64,000 nucleotides of DNA. Source: a virus. Location: the IMG/VR virus record IMGVR_UViG_3300042691_042003, positions 62,001 to 126,000 of that record; one strand, given 5' to 3'. Numbering within the stretch: position 1 is the first letter of the stretch; the number at the start of each line of letters is the position of its first letter. Under the pieces are notes generated by a model that saw only the letters and a program-made list of their open reading frames with translations, was not told where the DNA came from and did not search any database. Made by a program: the position numbers and the translations under genes. Positions 41,174 to 49,632 of this stretch are shown here, piece after piece.

Positions 41174-42971
41174 AGTAAAGGAATATCAAGAAGAAAAAGA
41201 AGAAGATGATGGTAAGGTAATTTGGACCTCTAAAAAAGTAGAAGATCTTCTTCGATCGATGGAAGAAGGATATCAAGCCGTACATCATCCTTTCTATGAA
41301 GGAGATCCTAATTATAAGAAAGGAAATATAGTTTTTGAATATACAGATCACGAATTTTCAGAAATAAAACGTTGTGCGAAAGATATTATTTATTTTGCAA
41401 ATACTTATTGTCAAGTAATGACCGATGAAGGTTATCAAAAAATAACACTTCGTCCTTATCAAGAAAGAGTTCTTAAATCTTATCAAGAGAATCGATGGAA
41501 TATATTTATGGCATCGAGACAGATCGGTAAAACAATTACTTCTTCTATTTTTCTCACTTGGTATCTTCTTTTCCATTTCGATAAAAACGTTCTCCTTATG
41601 GCTAATAAAGGTGCTACTACAAAGGAGATAATGGATAAAATCAAAGCAGTTGTAGAAGGTCTTCCTTTCTTCCTAAAACCTGGAGTTGCAAAGAAAGATG
41701 TAATGACTATGATATTCGATAATCGTTGTCGAATTATAGGACAAAACACAACTAAAACAGGAGGTATCGGTTTTACAATACACCTTTTATTCCTAGACGA
41801 ATTTGCACATATTCAAGAAAATATTAAGAGACCTTTTTACGAAAACGTTTATCCTACACTTTCTTCTTCTAAGATTTCGAGAGTAATTATTACAAGTACT
41901 CCAAACGGATATGATCTTTTTCACGATCTCTATCAAGGTGCTGTTGATGGAATGAATGAATATACACCTATTCGAGTCGATTGGTGGGAAGTCCCTGGAA
42001 GAGATGAAGAATGGAAATTGAGAGAAATAGCTAATTTAGGTTCTGAAGAGGCATTTAATCAACAATATGGTTGTCAATTCCTTAATTCATCTTCTCTTCT
42101 CCTTTCATCTGAACATATACTTAGATTAGAAGGAGATCAAAAAGATTTTATTTTTCAGGAAATAGATGATTTAGATGACCTTTTTATTGATTATTCTCAG
42201 CTTAAATGGGATCCAGATTTTGATCTTTTAGAAATAGAGGATGAAAAGAATTTTTTCCTTCTTTCTGTAGATCTTGCAGAAGGAATAGGTCGAGATTTCT
42301 CAATAATCAATATATTTAAGATAAAAACTATTAAAGATTATGATATAGAGAAACTTACATCTCCTGGAAATATATCAGAATTTTTTGGTATAGAGCAAAT
42401 AGGTATTTTCAGATCTAATGTTCATAATTTAGATGATTTTTCTAAAATTTTATACACTTTATGTGTAAAAGTTTTTGATCAAGAAAATTTAAGAATGGTA
42501 GTTGAATATAACACTTATGGATCAGAATTAATTAAAAATCTTATTTCTCTATATCCAGCTAGTAACGATTTTGATGAAGAAGTTATTGTTCGATATCATC
42601 ATAGAATAACATCAAAAATTAAAAGTTTAGGTCTTCGTCTTAATAAAGAAAATAAAATTCTTTATTGTGAAAAAATGAAAAAATGTGTAGGAGCCGGTCA
42701 AATTTTAATTAAAGATCGAAGAACAGTTGATGAAGCAAAAACTTTTTCTAGAAATCCTAATGGATCTTATTCAGCTCAATCGGGTAATGATGATTGTATT
42801 ATGTCATGTATTACTGCTTCTTCATTTTTTGATACTTTAGATTTTATAGAAATAGTCGAAGAACTTTTTGATAATATTGATACTGACACTCAAAAGCTAA
42901 TTGATAAAATGATAGAAAGTTCCGATACAGGAGATTCAACCGATTATTCTAGTTATGATTATATTTTTTAA
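41166..42971 (+). CDS. 17: Terminase large subunit (gp17)
   Basis: 601 aa (T4 gp17 is 610). DNA-packaging motor ATPase and headful nuclease. Walker A ASRQIGKT (116-123), Walker B LLFLDE (207-212), coupling motif VIITSTPNGYDLF, and a nuclease domain with acidic motifs FFLLSVDLAEGIGRDFSI and MVVEYNTYGSELI. GNDDCIMSCITA near the C-terminus supplies the third acidic motif. All essential residues appear intact. Confidence 0.95.
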   Translation: MFKVKEYQEEKEEDDGKVIWTSKKVEDLLRSMEEGYQAVHHPFYEGDPNYKKGNIVFEYTDHEFSEIKRCAKDIIYFANTYCQVMTDEGYQKITLRPYQERVLKSYQENRWNIFMASRQIGKTITSSIFLTWYLLFHFDKNVLLMANKGATTKEIMDKIKAVVEGLPFFLKPGVAKKDVMTMIFDNRCRIIGQNTTKTGGIGFTIHLLFLDEFAHIQENIKRPFYENVYPTLSSSKISRVIITSTPNGYDLFHDLYQGAVDGMNEYTPIRVDWWEVPGRDEEWKLREIANLGSEEAFNQQYGCQFLNSSSLLLSSEHILRLEGDQKDFIFQEIDDLDDLFIDYSQLKWDPDFDLLEIEDEKNFFLLSVDLAEGIGRDFSIINIFKIKTIKDYDIEKLTSPGNISEFFGIEQIGIFRSNVHNLDDFSKILYTLCVKVFDQENLRMVVEYNTYGSELIKNLISLYPASNDFDEEVIVRYHHRITSKIKSLGLRLNKENKILYCEKMKKCVGAGQILIKDRRTVDEAKTFSRNPNGSYSAQSGNDDCIMSCITASSFFDTLDFIEIVEELFDNIDTDTQKLIDKMIESSDTGDSTDYSSYDYIF

Positions 42972-42979
42972 GATTCGAA

Positions 42980-42999
42980 GATATATAATTAAAAAATTA
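42980..42999 (+). promoter_or_regulatory. Late-type promoter before sheath gene
   Basis: GATATATAATTAAAAAATTA, 28 bases before the start codon; near-identical to 23584. Confidence 0.6.
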
Positions 43000-43007
43000 G
43001 ACAAAAA

Positions 43008-46000
43008 ATGGCAATTTCTCCTAGTCTACAACAATTTAAGTCTTCTGGTGTCTATCGATTAGAATTCGATAAAAGTCAGATTACTAATATCCCTTCAGAG
43101 ACTATCCGATTGATTATTGGATTTTCTAAAAAGGGACCTTTTAACACTCCTGTATTTGTTCAGGATAATGTCTTTTTTAAGGCTGTTTTCGGTGATATCG
43201 ATCCAGTATTAGAAAGAAAAGGATCTTTCTTCCATAGAACTGCTTTAACATGCTTAACAAGAGGTCCTGTTATCGTTCTAAATCTTCTTAATTTAGATGA
43301 CGATCAAGATACTTCTCAATACGTTTCTGTATCTACTTCTGCAACTGAAATAAATTCTCCTGTAGATTCTGCTCCAGTTTCTAAATATTTTAATACAGAT
43401 AAATTCTGGTTCGTTGATCCTAATGAATTATTAAATGTTGCTAATTTAGGAGCTTATCAATCTGCTTTTGCTACTAGATTAATTAATTTTGCTAATGTAG
43501 GAAGGAAACCAGTTTCAGTTATTACAAGAAGATCTGATCTTCTTGGTTATGATGTACTTGCTAAAGAATGGTTTAGTGCAGGAGCAGTACCTTTCTTTAT
43601 GAATGAAAATGATTACATTTCTGATTATTTAATTGATGTAATTATTCTTGAAGGTGATTTTACTAATTATACTAATCTTTCAATCGATCCTATTTTTGGT
43701 AATTATTTTAATACTACTGGTCTTAAAAAGACAATTATCGACGAATATGGCTTTGAAAGAGATGGTTTAAATACTTTCCTTGCTCTTCCTCAAGTAAATG
43801 TTTTAGGTGTTTATTCAGGTTCTATAATTCCTGATTTCCAAGATCAAAATAATAATAATATTTTTGTTCAGGATCTAGTTAATCTTGAAACTTCTAAAAC
43901 TGGTGTTCTTATGGCTATCAATAGAGATGCCTTCGACAATGATACTTATCAAATGGGAGGAGTAGCTGGAAGAGTTATTTCAGCTGATATCGTTGATTTA
44001 GTAGGACATACCGTAGAATCTGAACAACCAGGTATAATTAATTTCCTTTCTTATTATGGATCTATTATACAAGATTTAAATTATGCAAATAAATCCGGTA
44101 ATCCTTCTATCTATGCTACTAGTATCGTAGGATCTCCTGTTGCGGGAACTACTGCTAATGCACTTCTTCAAGCTTCTACTTCTCTTCAAGGAGTTGCTGG
44201 ATATACTACTGTAGGAGCTACTGGATATTTCGATAAAATTATAATTTACGGTCCTTCTGCAACTAGACCAGCAACCTTTACTTCTGCTTTCGCAACTAAG
44301 GCTGATCTTACTACTTTTGCAGATTCTATTTCTGCCGGTAATTCTTTTATTAAAGTAGATTTAAAGAGAACTTCTGGACCTACAGGTTCTGTTAATTTTG
44401 CAGCTGTAACTTCTAAAGATTATGATTCTACAGCTGAAACTTTAACTCTTCAAACTCAGTTAATATTAGATCCTTCTTCTACTTATTCTAATTTTATAAC
44501 AGGACCTACTAATGCTGATTATGCATTCTTCCATATTTCTGCTCCAGGAGTTTCTGCTAATGGAGGAACTTCTACAATAGGAATCATTAAAAATAATGAT
44601 TGGATTTTCCAAGAAGGAGGTTTAGTATATGGAGGACCTAATTCTGGAGTAAATACTGCATTTTTAGATGGTATAATTTCTGATGGTGATAGAATTTCTA
44701 TAAACGGTTTAACTGGATCTTCAGGAGTTTATAAATACATAGATTTTACTAATTCTATCACTAATGATTTTTCAGGAAGTACATTTAATGGAAGTACTAA
44801 AGCATTTCCTTCTGGATTAGCTCCAATTTTTAATAAAAATCTAAGCTATACTTTTATTAGTGCTTATGATACTGCTGATTTCATTGGATTTACTGCAATT
44901 TCTGCAACTGCTTCATTCCCTATTAAAACCTTAACTGATAATATTAATGAATCGTTAGAAGTAGATTCATCTATCACTCCTAATAATCCTACTAATGTTG
45001 TTTACTTTGATAATTCAGCTGCTGGTCCTTTAGGATTAGCTGGATTCTTAAGTTCTACTGAGAAAAAAATAATCAAAGGAGATTATTTAGTACAAAATTT
45101 CGGAGGAACTGATGCCCCTAACTATTTAGATACTTCTAAAACCGGTAAATCTAGATTAACTAAAGTTACTTCAGTTATAGAATTTACCGATCCTCTTTCA
45201 CCTTATTATCAAAAAATTAAGGTAACCACTAACGATCCTATTTATATAGATCCTGTAGATGGTACTGTAGAAAGATATAAGGATATCAGAAGCTTCTTCT
45301 CTTATTATCGTCCTGTAGCCCTTAACGGATATTCTTTAAGAGATGCTCAAATGCCAAATGGATCAGTTACTAGACAAAATCAGATTCTAGATGTAATGTA
45401 TAATTCTAATCTTGCTAACGCACTTACTGATAGAGAATTAATTACATTCCGTTATATTATCGATTCCTTTGAAGGAACTATTGAACCAGGAACTAAGGTT
45501 CGTCTTTCTAGACTTGCTAAAAATCGTCAGTCAGCATTAGCAATTTGCAATATGCCTTCGGTTAAACAATTCAAGAATAGTTCTAACCCAATATTTAAGT
45601 TCACTCCTACTTCATCTTTCGATGCAAAATATATTGCTACTGGAGGTAATCTTGATCTAGCTCCTTCTAACATATTCTCTTTACCAGGAATCGCTGATGG
45701 ATCTAACTTTGCCGCTTACTATGGACCTAATTTGATAATTAGAGAAAATGGTGCAAATGTTTCAGTTCCTCCTGCAGCTCACGTTTCTAATTTGTACATT
45801 GATAAGTATAATTTAGCACTTCCTTATTCAATCGTTGCAGGTCCACGTAGAGGAGTTGTAACTGGAACTGGATTAGTTGGAGTTGAATTTGCATTCGATA
45901 GAAATGATCTTGATTCAATCGAACCATTTGGTTATAATGCAATTCTTAATAAGAGAGGATTTGGATTAGTTATTAACGCTAATCAAACTGCTCAACAGAA

Positions 46001-46343
46001 TGTTAAATCTGCTCTTTCTCAAATACATGTTCGTGAATTAGTAATTTACATCCAAGACGGTATCGAGGCAATTCTTAAGAATTATCGTTGGGAATTCAAT
46101 AATGCTCAAAATCGTCTTGAAATTAAGACTCTTGCAGATAATTTCTTATCTCAGATTCTTACTGATGGAGGACTCTATGATTATCAAAACATCATGGATA
46201 CCACTAATAATACAAACGAAATTATTGATAGTAACATAGGTATTCTCGATACTTACATCGAGCCTGCTAGAGGAATGGGTATACTTGTACATCGTACAAC
46301 TATTCTTAGAACTGGAACTATCGCTACTGGTAATTTCCTATAA
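43008..46343 (+). CDS. 18: Tail sheath protein (gp18), enlarged
   Basis: 1111 aa versus 659 in T4. The contractile sheath drives the tube through the envelope. The N-terminus (SSGVYRLEFDKSQITNIPSE; GFSKKGPFNTPVFVQDN) and the C-terminus (ALSQIHVRELVIYIQDGIEA; LDTYIEPARGMGILVHRTTI) match the sheath fold. The extra about 450 residues lie in the middle, rich in Ser, Thr, Ala and Gly. They probably form domains exposed on the outer surface of the tail. Followed by a terminator and the tube gene, as in T4. Confidence 0.9.
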   Translation: MAISPSLQQFKSSGVYRLEFDKSQITNIPSETIRLIIGFSKKGPFNTPVFVQDNVFFKAVFGDIDPVLERKGSFFHRTALTCLTRGPVIVLNLLNLDDDQDTSQYVSVSTSATEINSPVDSAPVSKYFNTDKFWFVDPNELLNVANLGAYQSAFATRLINFANVGRKPVSVITRRSDLLGYDVLAKEWFSAGAVPFFMNENDYISDYLIDVIILEGDFTNYTNLSIDPIFGNYFNTTGLKKTIIDEYGFERDGLNTFLALPQVNVLGVYSGSIIPDFQDQNNNNIFVQDLVNLETSKTGVLMAINRDAFDNDTYQMGGVAGRVISADIVDLVGHTVESEQPGIINFLSYYGSIIQDLNYANKSGNPSIYATSIVGSPVAGTTANALLQASTSLQGVAGYTTVGATGYFDKIIIYGPSATRPATFTSAFATKADLTTFADSISAGNSFIKVDLKRTSGPTGSVNFAAVTSKDYDSTAETLTLQTQLILDPSSTYSNFITGPTNADYAFFHISAPGVSANGGTSTIGIIKNNDWIFQEGGLVYGGPNSGVNTAFLDGIISDGDRISINGLTGSSGVYKYIDFTNSITNDFSGSTFNGSTKAFPSGLAPIFNKNLSYTFISAYDTADFIGFTAISATASFPIKTLTDNINESLEVDSSITPNNPTNVVYFDNSAAGPLGLAGFLSSTEKKIIKGDYLVQNFGGTDAPNYLDTSKTGKSRLTKVTSVIEFTDPLSPYYQKIKVTTNDPIYIDPVDGTVERYKDIRSFFSYYRPVALNGYSLRDAQMPNGSVTRQNQILDVMYNSNLANALTDRELITFRYIIDSFEGTIEPGTKVRLSRLAKNRQSALAICNMPSVKQFKNSSNPIFKFTPTSSFDAKYIATGGNLDLAPSNIFSLPGIADGSNFAAYYGPNLIIRENGANVSVPPAAHVSNLYIDKYNLALPYSIVAGPRRGVVTGTGLVGVEFAFDRNDLDSIEPFGYNAILNKRGFGLVINANQTAQQNVKSALSQIHVRELVIYIQDGIEAILKNYRWEFNNAQNRLEIKTLADNFLSQILTDGGLYDYQNIMDTTNNTNEIIDSNIGILDTYIEPARGMGILVHRTTILRTGTIATGNFL

Positions 46344-46350
46344 AAAATTA

Positions 46351-46378
46351 AGAGCCGGTCTTACGGCCGGCTCTTTTT
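46351..46378 (+). terminator. Terminator after sheath gene
   Basis: 10-bp stem (AGAGCCGGTC / GGCCGGCTCT, one T-G pair) with TTAC loop and T run. Confidence 0.95.
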
Positions 46379-46388
46379 AATGACTTTA

Positions 46389-46405
46389 GATAAATAATTA
46401 AATTA
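46389..46405 (+). promoter_or_regulatory. Late-type promoter before tube gene
   Basis: GATAAATAATTAAATTA, 34 bases before the tube start and ten bases after the terminator's T run. Confidence 0.55.
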
Positions 46406-46422
46406 AAAAAAGAAGATAAAAA

Positions 46423-46974
46423 ATGCCAGGTTTACCTCATTTTCTAAACAGTAAAGCAGCTACTAAGTTTTACGAACCGTATTATCAAAACCTATTTGAG
46501 GTTACTGTAATTCCTCCAGCAGTTGTTTCCGGAGGATCTATCCTCATCGAACATGTTAATAAGATTTCTGGTCTTAATCAAGACAGAGGAACCGAAATAA
46601 TTACTCAGAAATTTAAATTTGCTGAAAGGAATTATGCTTCTGGTGTTCCTACTGGTACTAGTACTGATTTAAAGATAGAATTCTCTATGAACTTTAACGA
46701 TGCAAATGAATTCTATGTTTATAAAACTCTTAGAGATTGGTGGAGATTAGTTTATAATCCTCTTACTGGTGAGCAAGGATTAAAGAAAGATTATATCGGT
46801 ACTGTTGTTGTTACAAACTTCAATCGTAAAGGAGATATTTGGTGGCAGAGAACTTTCTATAATTGCATTCCTATGTCAGATATTCCTGAATTAACTCACG
46901 ATTACGGTGGTGGTGAAACTCAAGCTCTAGAATTTGGATGGAAATCCGACTACTGGTCTGAGAATATAGTATAA
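46423..46974 (+). CDS. 19: Tail tube protein (gp19)
   Basis: 183 aa (T4 gp19 is 163). Forms the inner tube. Features seen in the family include FYEPYYQNLFEVTVIPP near the start, TSTDLKIEFSMNFNDANEFY, LRDWWRLVYNPLTGEQG and WWQRTFYNCIPMSDIPELTH. It has its own promoter and terminator, consistent with the high copy number of the product. Confidence 0.93.
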   Translation: MPGLPHFLNSKAATKFYEPYYQNLFEVTVIPPAVVSGGSILIEHVNKISGLNQDRGTEIITQKFKFAERNYASGVPTGTSTDLKIEFSMNFNDANEFYVYKTLRDWWRLVYNPLTGEQGLKKDYIGTVVVTNFNRKGDIWWQRTFYNCIPMSDIPELTHDYGGGETQALEFGWKSDYWSENIV

Positions 46975-46991
46975 TTCTAAAATGATAATAT

Positions 46992-47017
46992 AAAAGGACT
47001 CTCTCGAGTCCTTTTTT
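46992..47017 (+). terminator. Terminator after tube gene
   Basis: 10-bp stem AAAAGGACTC / GAGTCCTTTT with TCTC loop, followed by T residues. Confidence 0.95.
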
Positions 47018-47045
47018 CTTTTTAAATCATATAAAAAAGAAAATA

Positions 47046-48170
47046 ATGAAACCAAATCCAAAACCGGTCACTGGATATAGATTGCTTGTTTCTGAACCTT
47101 CGATGAATGATAGCACTGAACAATTCATTCAGGATATAAATGAAGTTTGGAATTCAAGATATCTTACAAATGGCGGACCTAAAGTAATACAATTCCAAGA
47201 AAGATTAAAAGAAAAATATGGATTTCCTAATATATCAGTAGTTGTAAATGGAACTGTAGCTTTACAATCTGCTATTAGATCTCTAAATCTCCCTAAAGGA
47301 GGGAATATTATTACAACACCTTTTACTTGGATATCTACAACATCTTCTATTATTTGGGAAGGATATAAACCTAGATTTGTTGATATAGATCCTTTTACTT
47401 TTAATATTGATCCTAAAAAAATAGAAGAAGCAATTGATGAAGATACGGTTGCTATTCTTGCTGTTCATGTTTTCTCTAATCCTTGTGCTATAGAAGAAAT
47501 TCGTACAATAGCTAATAAGCATGATCTGAAAGTTATATATGATGCCGCTCATGCCTTTGGTGTTCAATATAAAGGAAAAGATGTTTCTCTTTATGGAGAT
47601 ATTTCTATCCATTCTTATCATGCAACAAAAGTTTTTAATACAGGAGAAGGAGGAGCTGTAATTACTTCTGATCGTAAACTATGGGAAAGAATTGAACAAA
47701 TTAAAACTTGTGGTCTTAATGAAAAGAAAGAAATTGTAAGAATTGGTACTAATGCAAAAATTCATGAAATCACTGCTTGTATAGGACTAACTAATTTAGA
47801 AATTGTAGATAAATCAATTCAATACAGAAAAGAACTTTTCGAAAAATATTACGAAAATCTTAAAGACCTTGAAAAAGAAGGAAAAATACAATTTCAAAAA
47901 TTTAATAAAAGCTCTTATAATTTTTCTTATTTACCTATTGTTTTCAAAGATGAAGAAACCGTTATTAAGATAGATAAATCTCTACGAGAAGAACTAATTA
48001 TGTGTAGGAGATATTTTTATCCTTCTTTAAGTAGTCTTAAATGGGCTTATGGACAATCATGTCCTATATCTGAGGATATTTCAAAAAGAATCCTTTGTTT
48101 TCCTTCTCATGATAGAGTTACAAATGAAGATATAAAAATAATTTGTTCAAAAATTAAAGAATGTTTATGA
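47046..48170 (+). CDS. DegT/DnrJ/EryC1/StrS-type sugar aminotransferase
   Basis: 374 aa, PLP-dependent. Transfers an amino group to a nucleotide-linked keto-sugar. Family landmarks: WNSRYLTNGGPKVIQFQERL, VVVNGTVALQSAIRSL, ITTPFTWISTTSSIIW, VIYDAAHAFGVQYKG and the PLP-binding Lys195 in YHATKVFNTGEGGAV. It begins a short accessory group after the tube gene. Together with the PglD-like acetyltransferase at 53202 it could build an acetamido sugar. ATATAAAAAAGAAAATA upstream may be a weak late promoter. Confidence 0.92.
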   Translation: MKPNPKPVTGYRLLVSEPSMNDSTEQFIQDINEVWNSRYLTNGGPKVIQFQERLKEKYGFPNISVVVNGTVALQSAIRSLNLPKGGNIITTPFTWISTTSSIIWEGYKPRFVDIDPFTFNIDPKKIEEAIDEDTVAILAVHVFSNPCAIEEIRTIANKHDLKVIYDAAHAFGVQYKGKDVSLYGDISIHSYHATKVFNTGEGGAVITSDRKLWERIEQIKTCGLNEKKEIVRIGTNAKIHEITACIGLTNLEIVDKSIQYRKELFEKYYENLKDLEKEGKIQFQKFNKSSYNFSYLPIVFKDEETVIKIDKSLREELIMCRRYFYPSLSSLKWAYGQSCPISEDISKRILCFPSHDRVTNEDIKIICSKIKECL

Positions 48171-48589
48171 AAAAATTTTTATTTCTACTTCTCTTCTTAA
48201 TTCCTTTTTCTTCTTTTTCACAAGAAAAAACAGATTCGATTCTAAAGGGATTTTATTCTAGGGTTGATCCAAATAGAACTCTTCAATGTTGTGATAGCTC
48301 AAAAACTCTAGAAGAGATTAAAGTTTCTTTTCTTCTCCCTGAAGGAGTTTATCCTAAACATGATTTTAGCCTTAATCGATATTATGAAGAAAATTTAAGT
48401 CCTTCAATCATCGATGAAGTTACTACAAAATTGGTTTCTACTTATTATCGTAAATTTTCAGATAAAAAAACAAAAAAATTTAAAAATAGTTGTTATAACG
48501 TTTTTATCTCTAATAATGTACAAGATGATATTACTTGTGATGTAATATTTATTGTAGGGAGAGTTCATATTGAAATAAAATTTGAATAA
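48167..48589 (+). CDS. Secreted protein with Bacteroidota-type signal peptide
   Basis: Start at 48167 gives MKKFLFLLLFLIPFSSFSQE; an ATG two codons earlier is possible. The hydrophobic core followed by SFSQ and a charged residue is a signal peptidase I site typical of Flavobacteriia. The mature part has Cys pairs (CCDSS, and single C residues later) that could form disulphides in the periplasm. No family recognised. It overlaps the aminotransferase by 4 bases. Confidence 0.7.
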   Translation: MKKFLFLLLFLIPFSSFSQEKTDSILKGFYSRVDPNRTLQCCDSSKTLEEIKVSFLLPEGVYPKHDFSLNRYYEENLSPSIIDEVTTKLVSTYYRKFSDKKTKKFKNSCYNVFISNNVQDDITCDVIFIVGRVHIEIKFE

Positions 48590-48616
48590 AAATTTTTTTC
48601 TTTGCGAAATTTTTAT

Positions 48617-48624
48617 TATATTTG
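48617..48624 (+). promoter_or_regulatory. Early-type promoter (TATATTTG)
   Basis: Exact TATATTTG box 18 bases before the GMP reductase start, preceded by an A/T-rich stretch. The upstream GTTAATAA box is absent or degenerate here (TTGAAATAA near 48570). Confidence 0.65.
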
Positions 48625-48642
48625 TAATATCATCAATCTAAA

Positions 48643-49587
48643 ATGAAATTTGATTATCAAGACATTAATTTAGTACCTAGGAAGTGTTCAGTTAACTCAC
48701 GAAATGAATGTGATACTTCTTGCACTTTAGGGAATCATACATTTAAACTTCCTATAGTCCCTGCAAATATGGAATGTGTAATAACTCCTGCAATGGCTAT
48801 TGAATTTTCAAAAAGAGGATATTTTTATATCTTACACAGGTTCATCTCTTCTAATGAAATTATCCATTTCGTTAGATATATGAATGAAAATCGACTTATT
48901 TCTTCAATTTCTTTAGGAGTTAATGATGATTCAAAACAATTAGTTGAAGATTTAATAACAGAAGGATTAACAGTTGATTTTATTACTGTAGATATTGCTC
49001 ATGGTCATTCTATTAAAATGGAAAAGATGCTTAAATTTCTAAAGAAAAGAATGCCAGAATCTTTTATTATTGCAGGTAATATTTCTACCGAAGATGCAGT
49101 ATACGATTTAGAAGAATGGGGAGCTGATGCAATAAAAGTAGGAATAGGTCCGGGATCTGCTTGTACAACATATCCTTCAACCGGTTTTGGGTCAAGAAAT
49201 TGTCAAGCTTCTATCGTTCAAGAATGTTCTAATGTTTCAAATATTCCTATTATAGCAGATGGAGGAATATCTAATCCAGGAGATATTTCTAAAGCCCTTG
49301 TTTTAGGAGCTTCAATGGTTATGATTGGTGGTATGCTCTCTGGTTTCACTGATTCACCAGGAGACACTGTAGAAAAAGAAAATGGATTATATAAGCAATT
49401 TTGGGGCAGTGCATCTAGTTATCAATCTGGAAAAAGTTCGAGAATTGAAGGGAAATTAAATCTTATTCCTTTAAAAAATCGATCTATTTTTGATGAACTT
49501 GTATATATTGAAGAATGTTTACAATCTTCAATTTCTTATGCAGGAGGAAAAGATTTAAGTGCCTTTTTACAAGTCGATTGGATTTGA
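48643..49587 (+). CDS. guaC: GMP reductase / IMP dehydrogenase family enzyme
   Basis: 314 aa TIM-barrel enzyme. The catalytic loop VGIGPGSACTT (Cys174) has the GMP-reductase form GPGSxCTT. Other landmarks are FDYQDINLVPRKCSVNSR, LPIVPANMECVITPAMA, VDIAHGHS, IIAGNISTEDAVYDLEEWGA, IIADGGISNPGDISKALVLG and the flap-type RIEGKL near 275. No CBS domains are present, which also favours GuaC over GuaB. It would convert GMP to IMP (or the reverse branch) and shift purine pools for phage DNA synthesis. Confidence 0.85.
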   Translation: MKFDYQDINLVPRKCSVNSRNECDTSCTLGNHTFKLPIVPANMECVITPAMAIEFSKRGYFYILHRFISSNEIIHFVRYMNENRLISSISLGVNDDSKQLVEDLITEGLTVDFITVDIAHGHSIKMEKMLKFLKKRMPESFIIAGNISTEDAVYDLEEWGADAIKVGIGPGSACTTYPSTGFGSRNCQASIVQECSNVSNIPIIADGGISNPGDISKALVLGASMVMIGGMLSGFTDSPGDTVEKENGLYKQFWGSASSYQSGKSSRIEGKLNLIPLKNRSIFDELVYIEECLQSSISYAGGKDLSAFLQVDWI

Positions 49588-49601
49588 TCCAAAATTTCAA
49601 T

Positions 49602-49618
49602 TCTTACATATTATAAAT
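49602..49618 (+). promoter_or_regulatory. Candidate middle-type promoter before topoisomerase gene
   Basis: TCTTACATATTATAAAT, about 15-31 bases before the start; third member of the TCTTACATAT class. It also contains TATAAATA in overlap, so late recognition cannot be excluded. Confidence 0.45.
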
Positions 49619-49632
49619 AATCAATTCAATAG

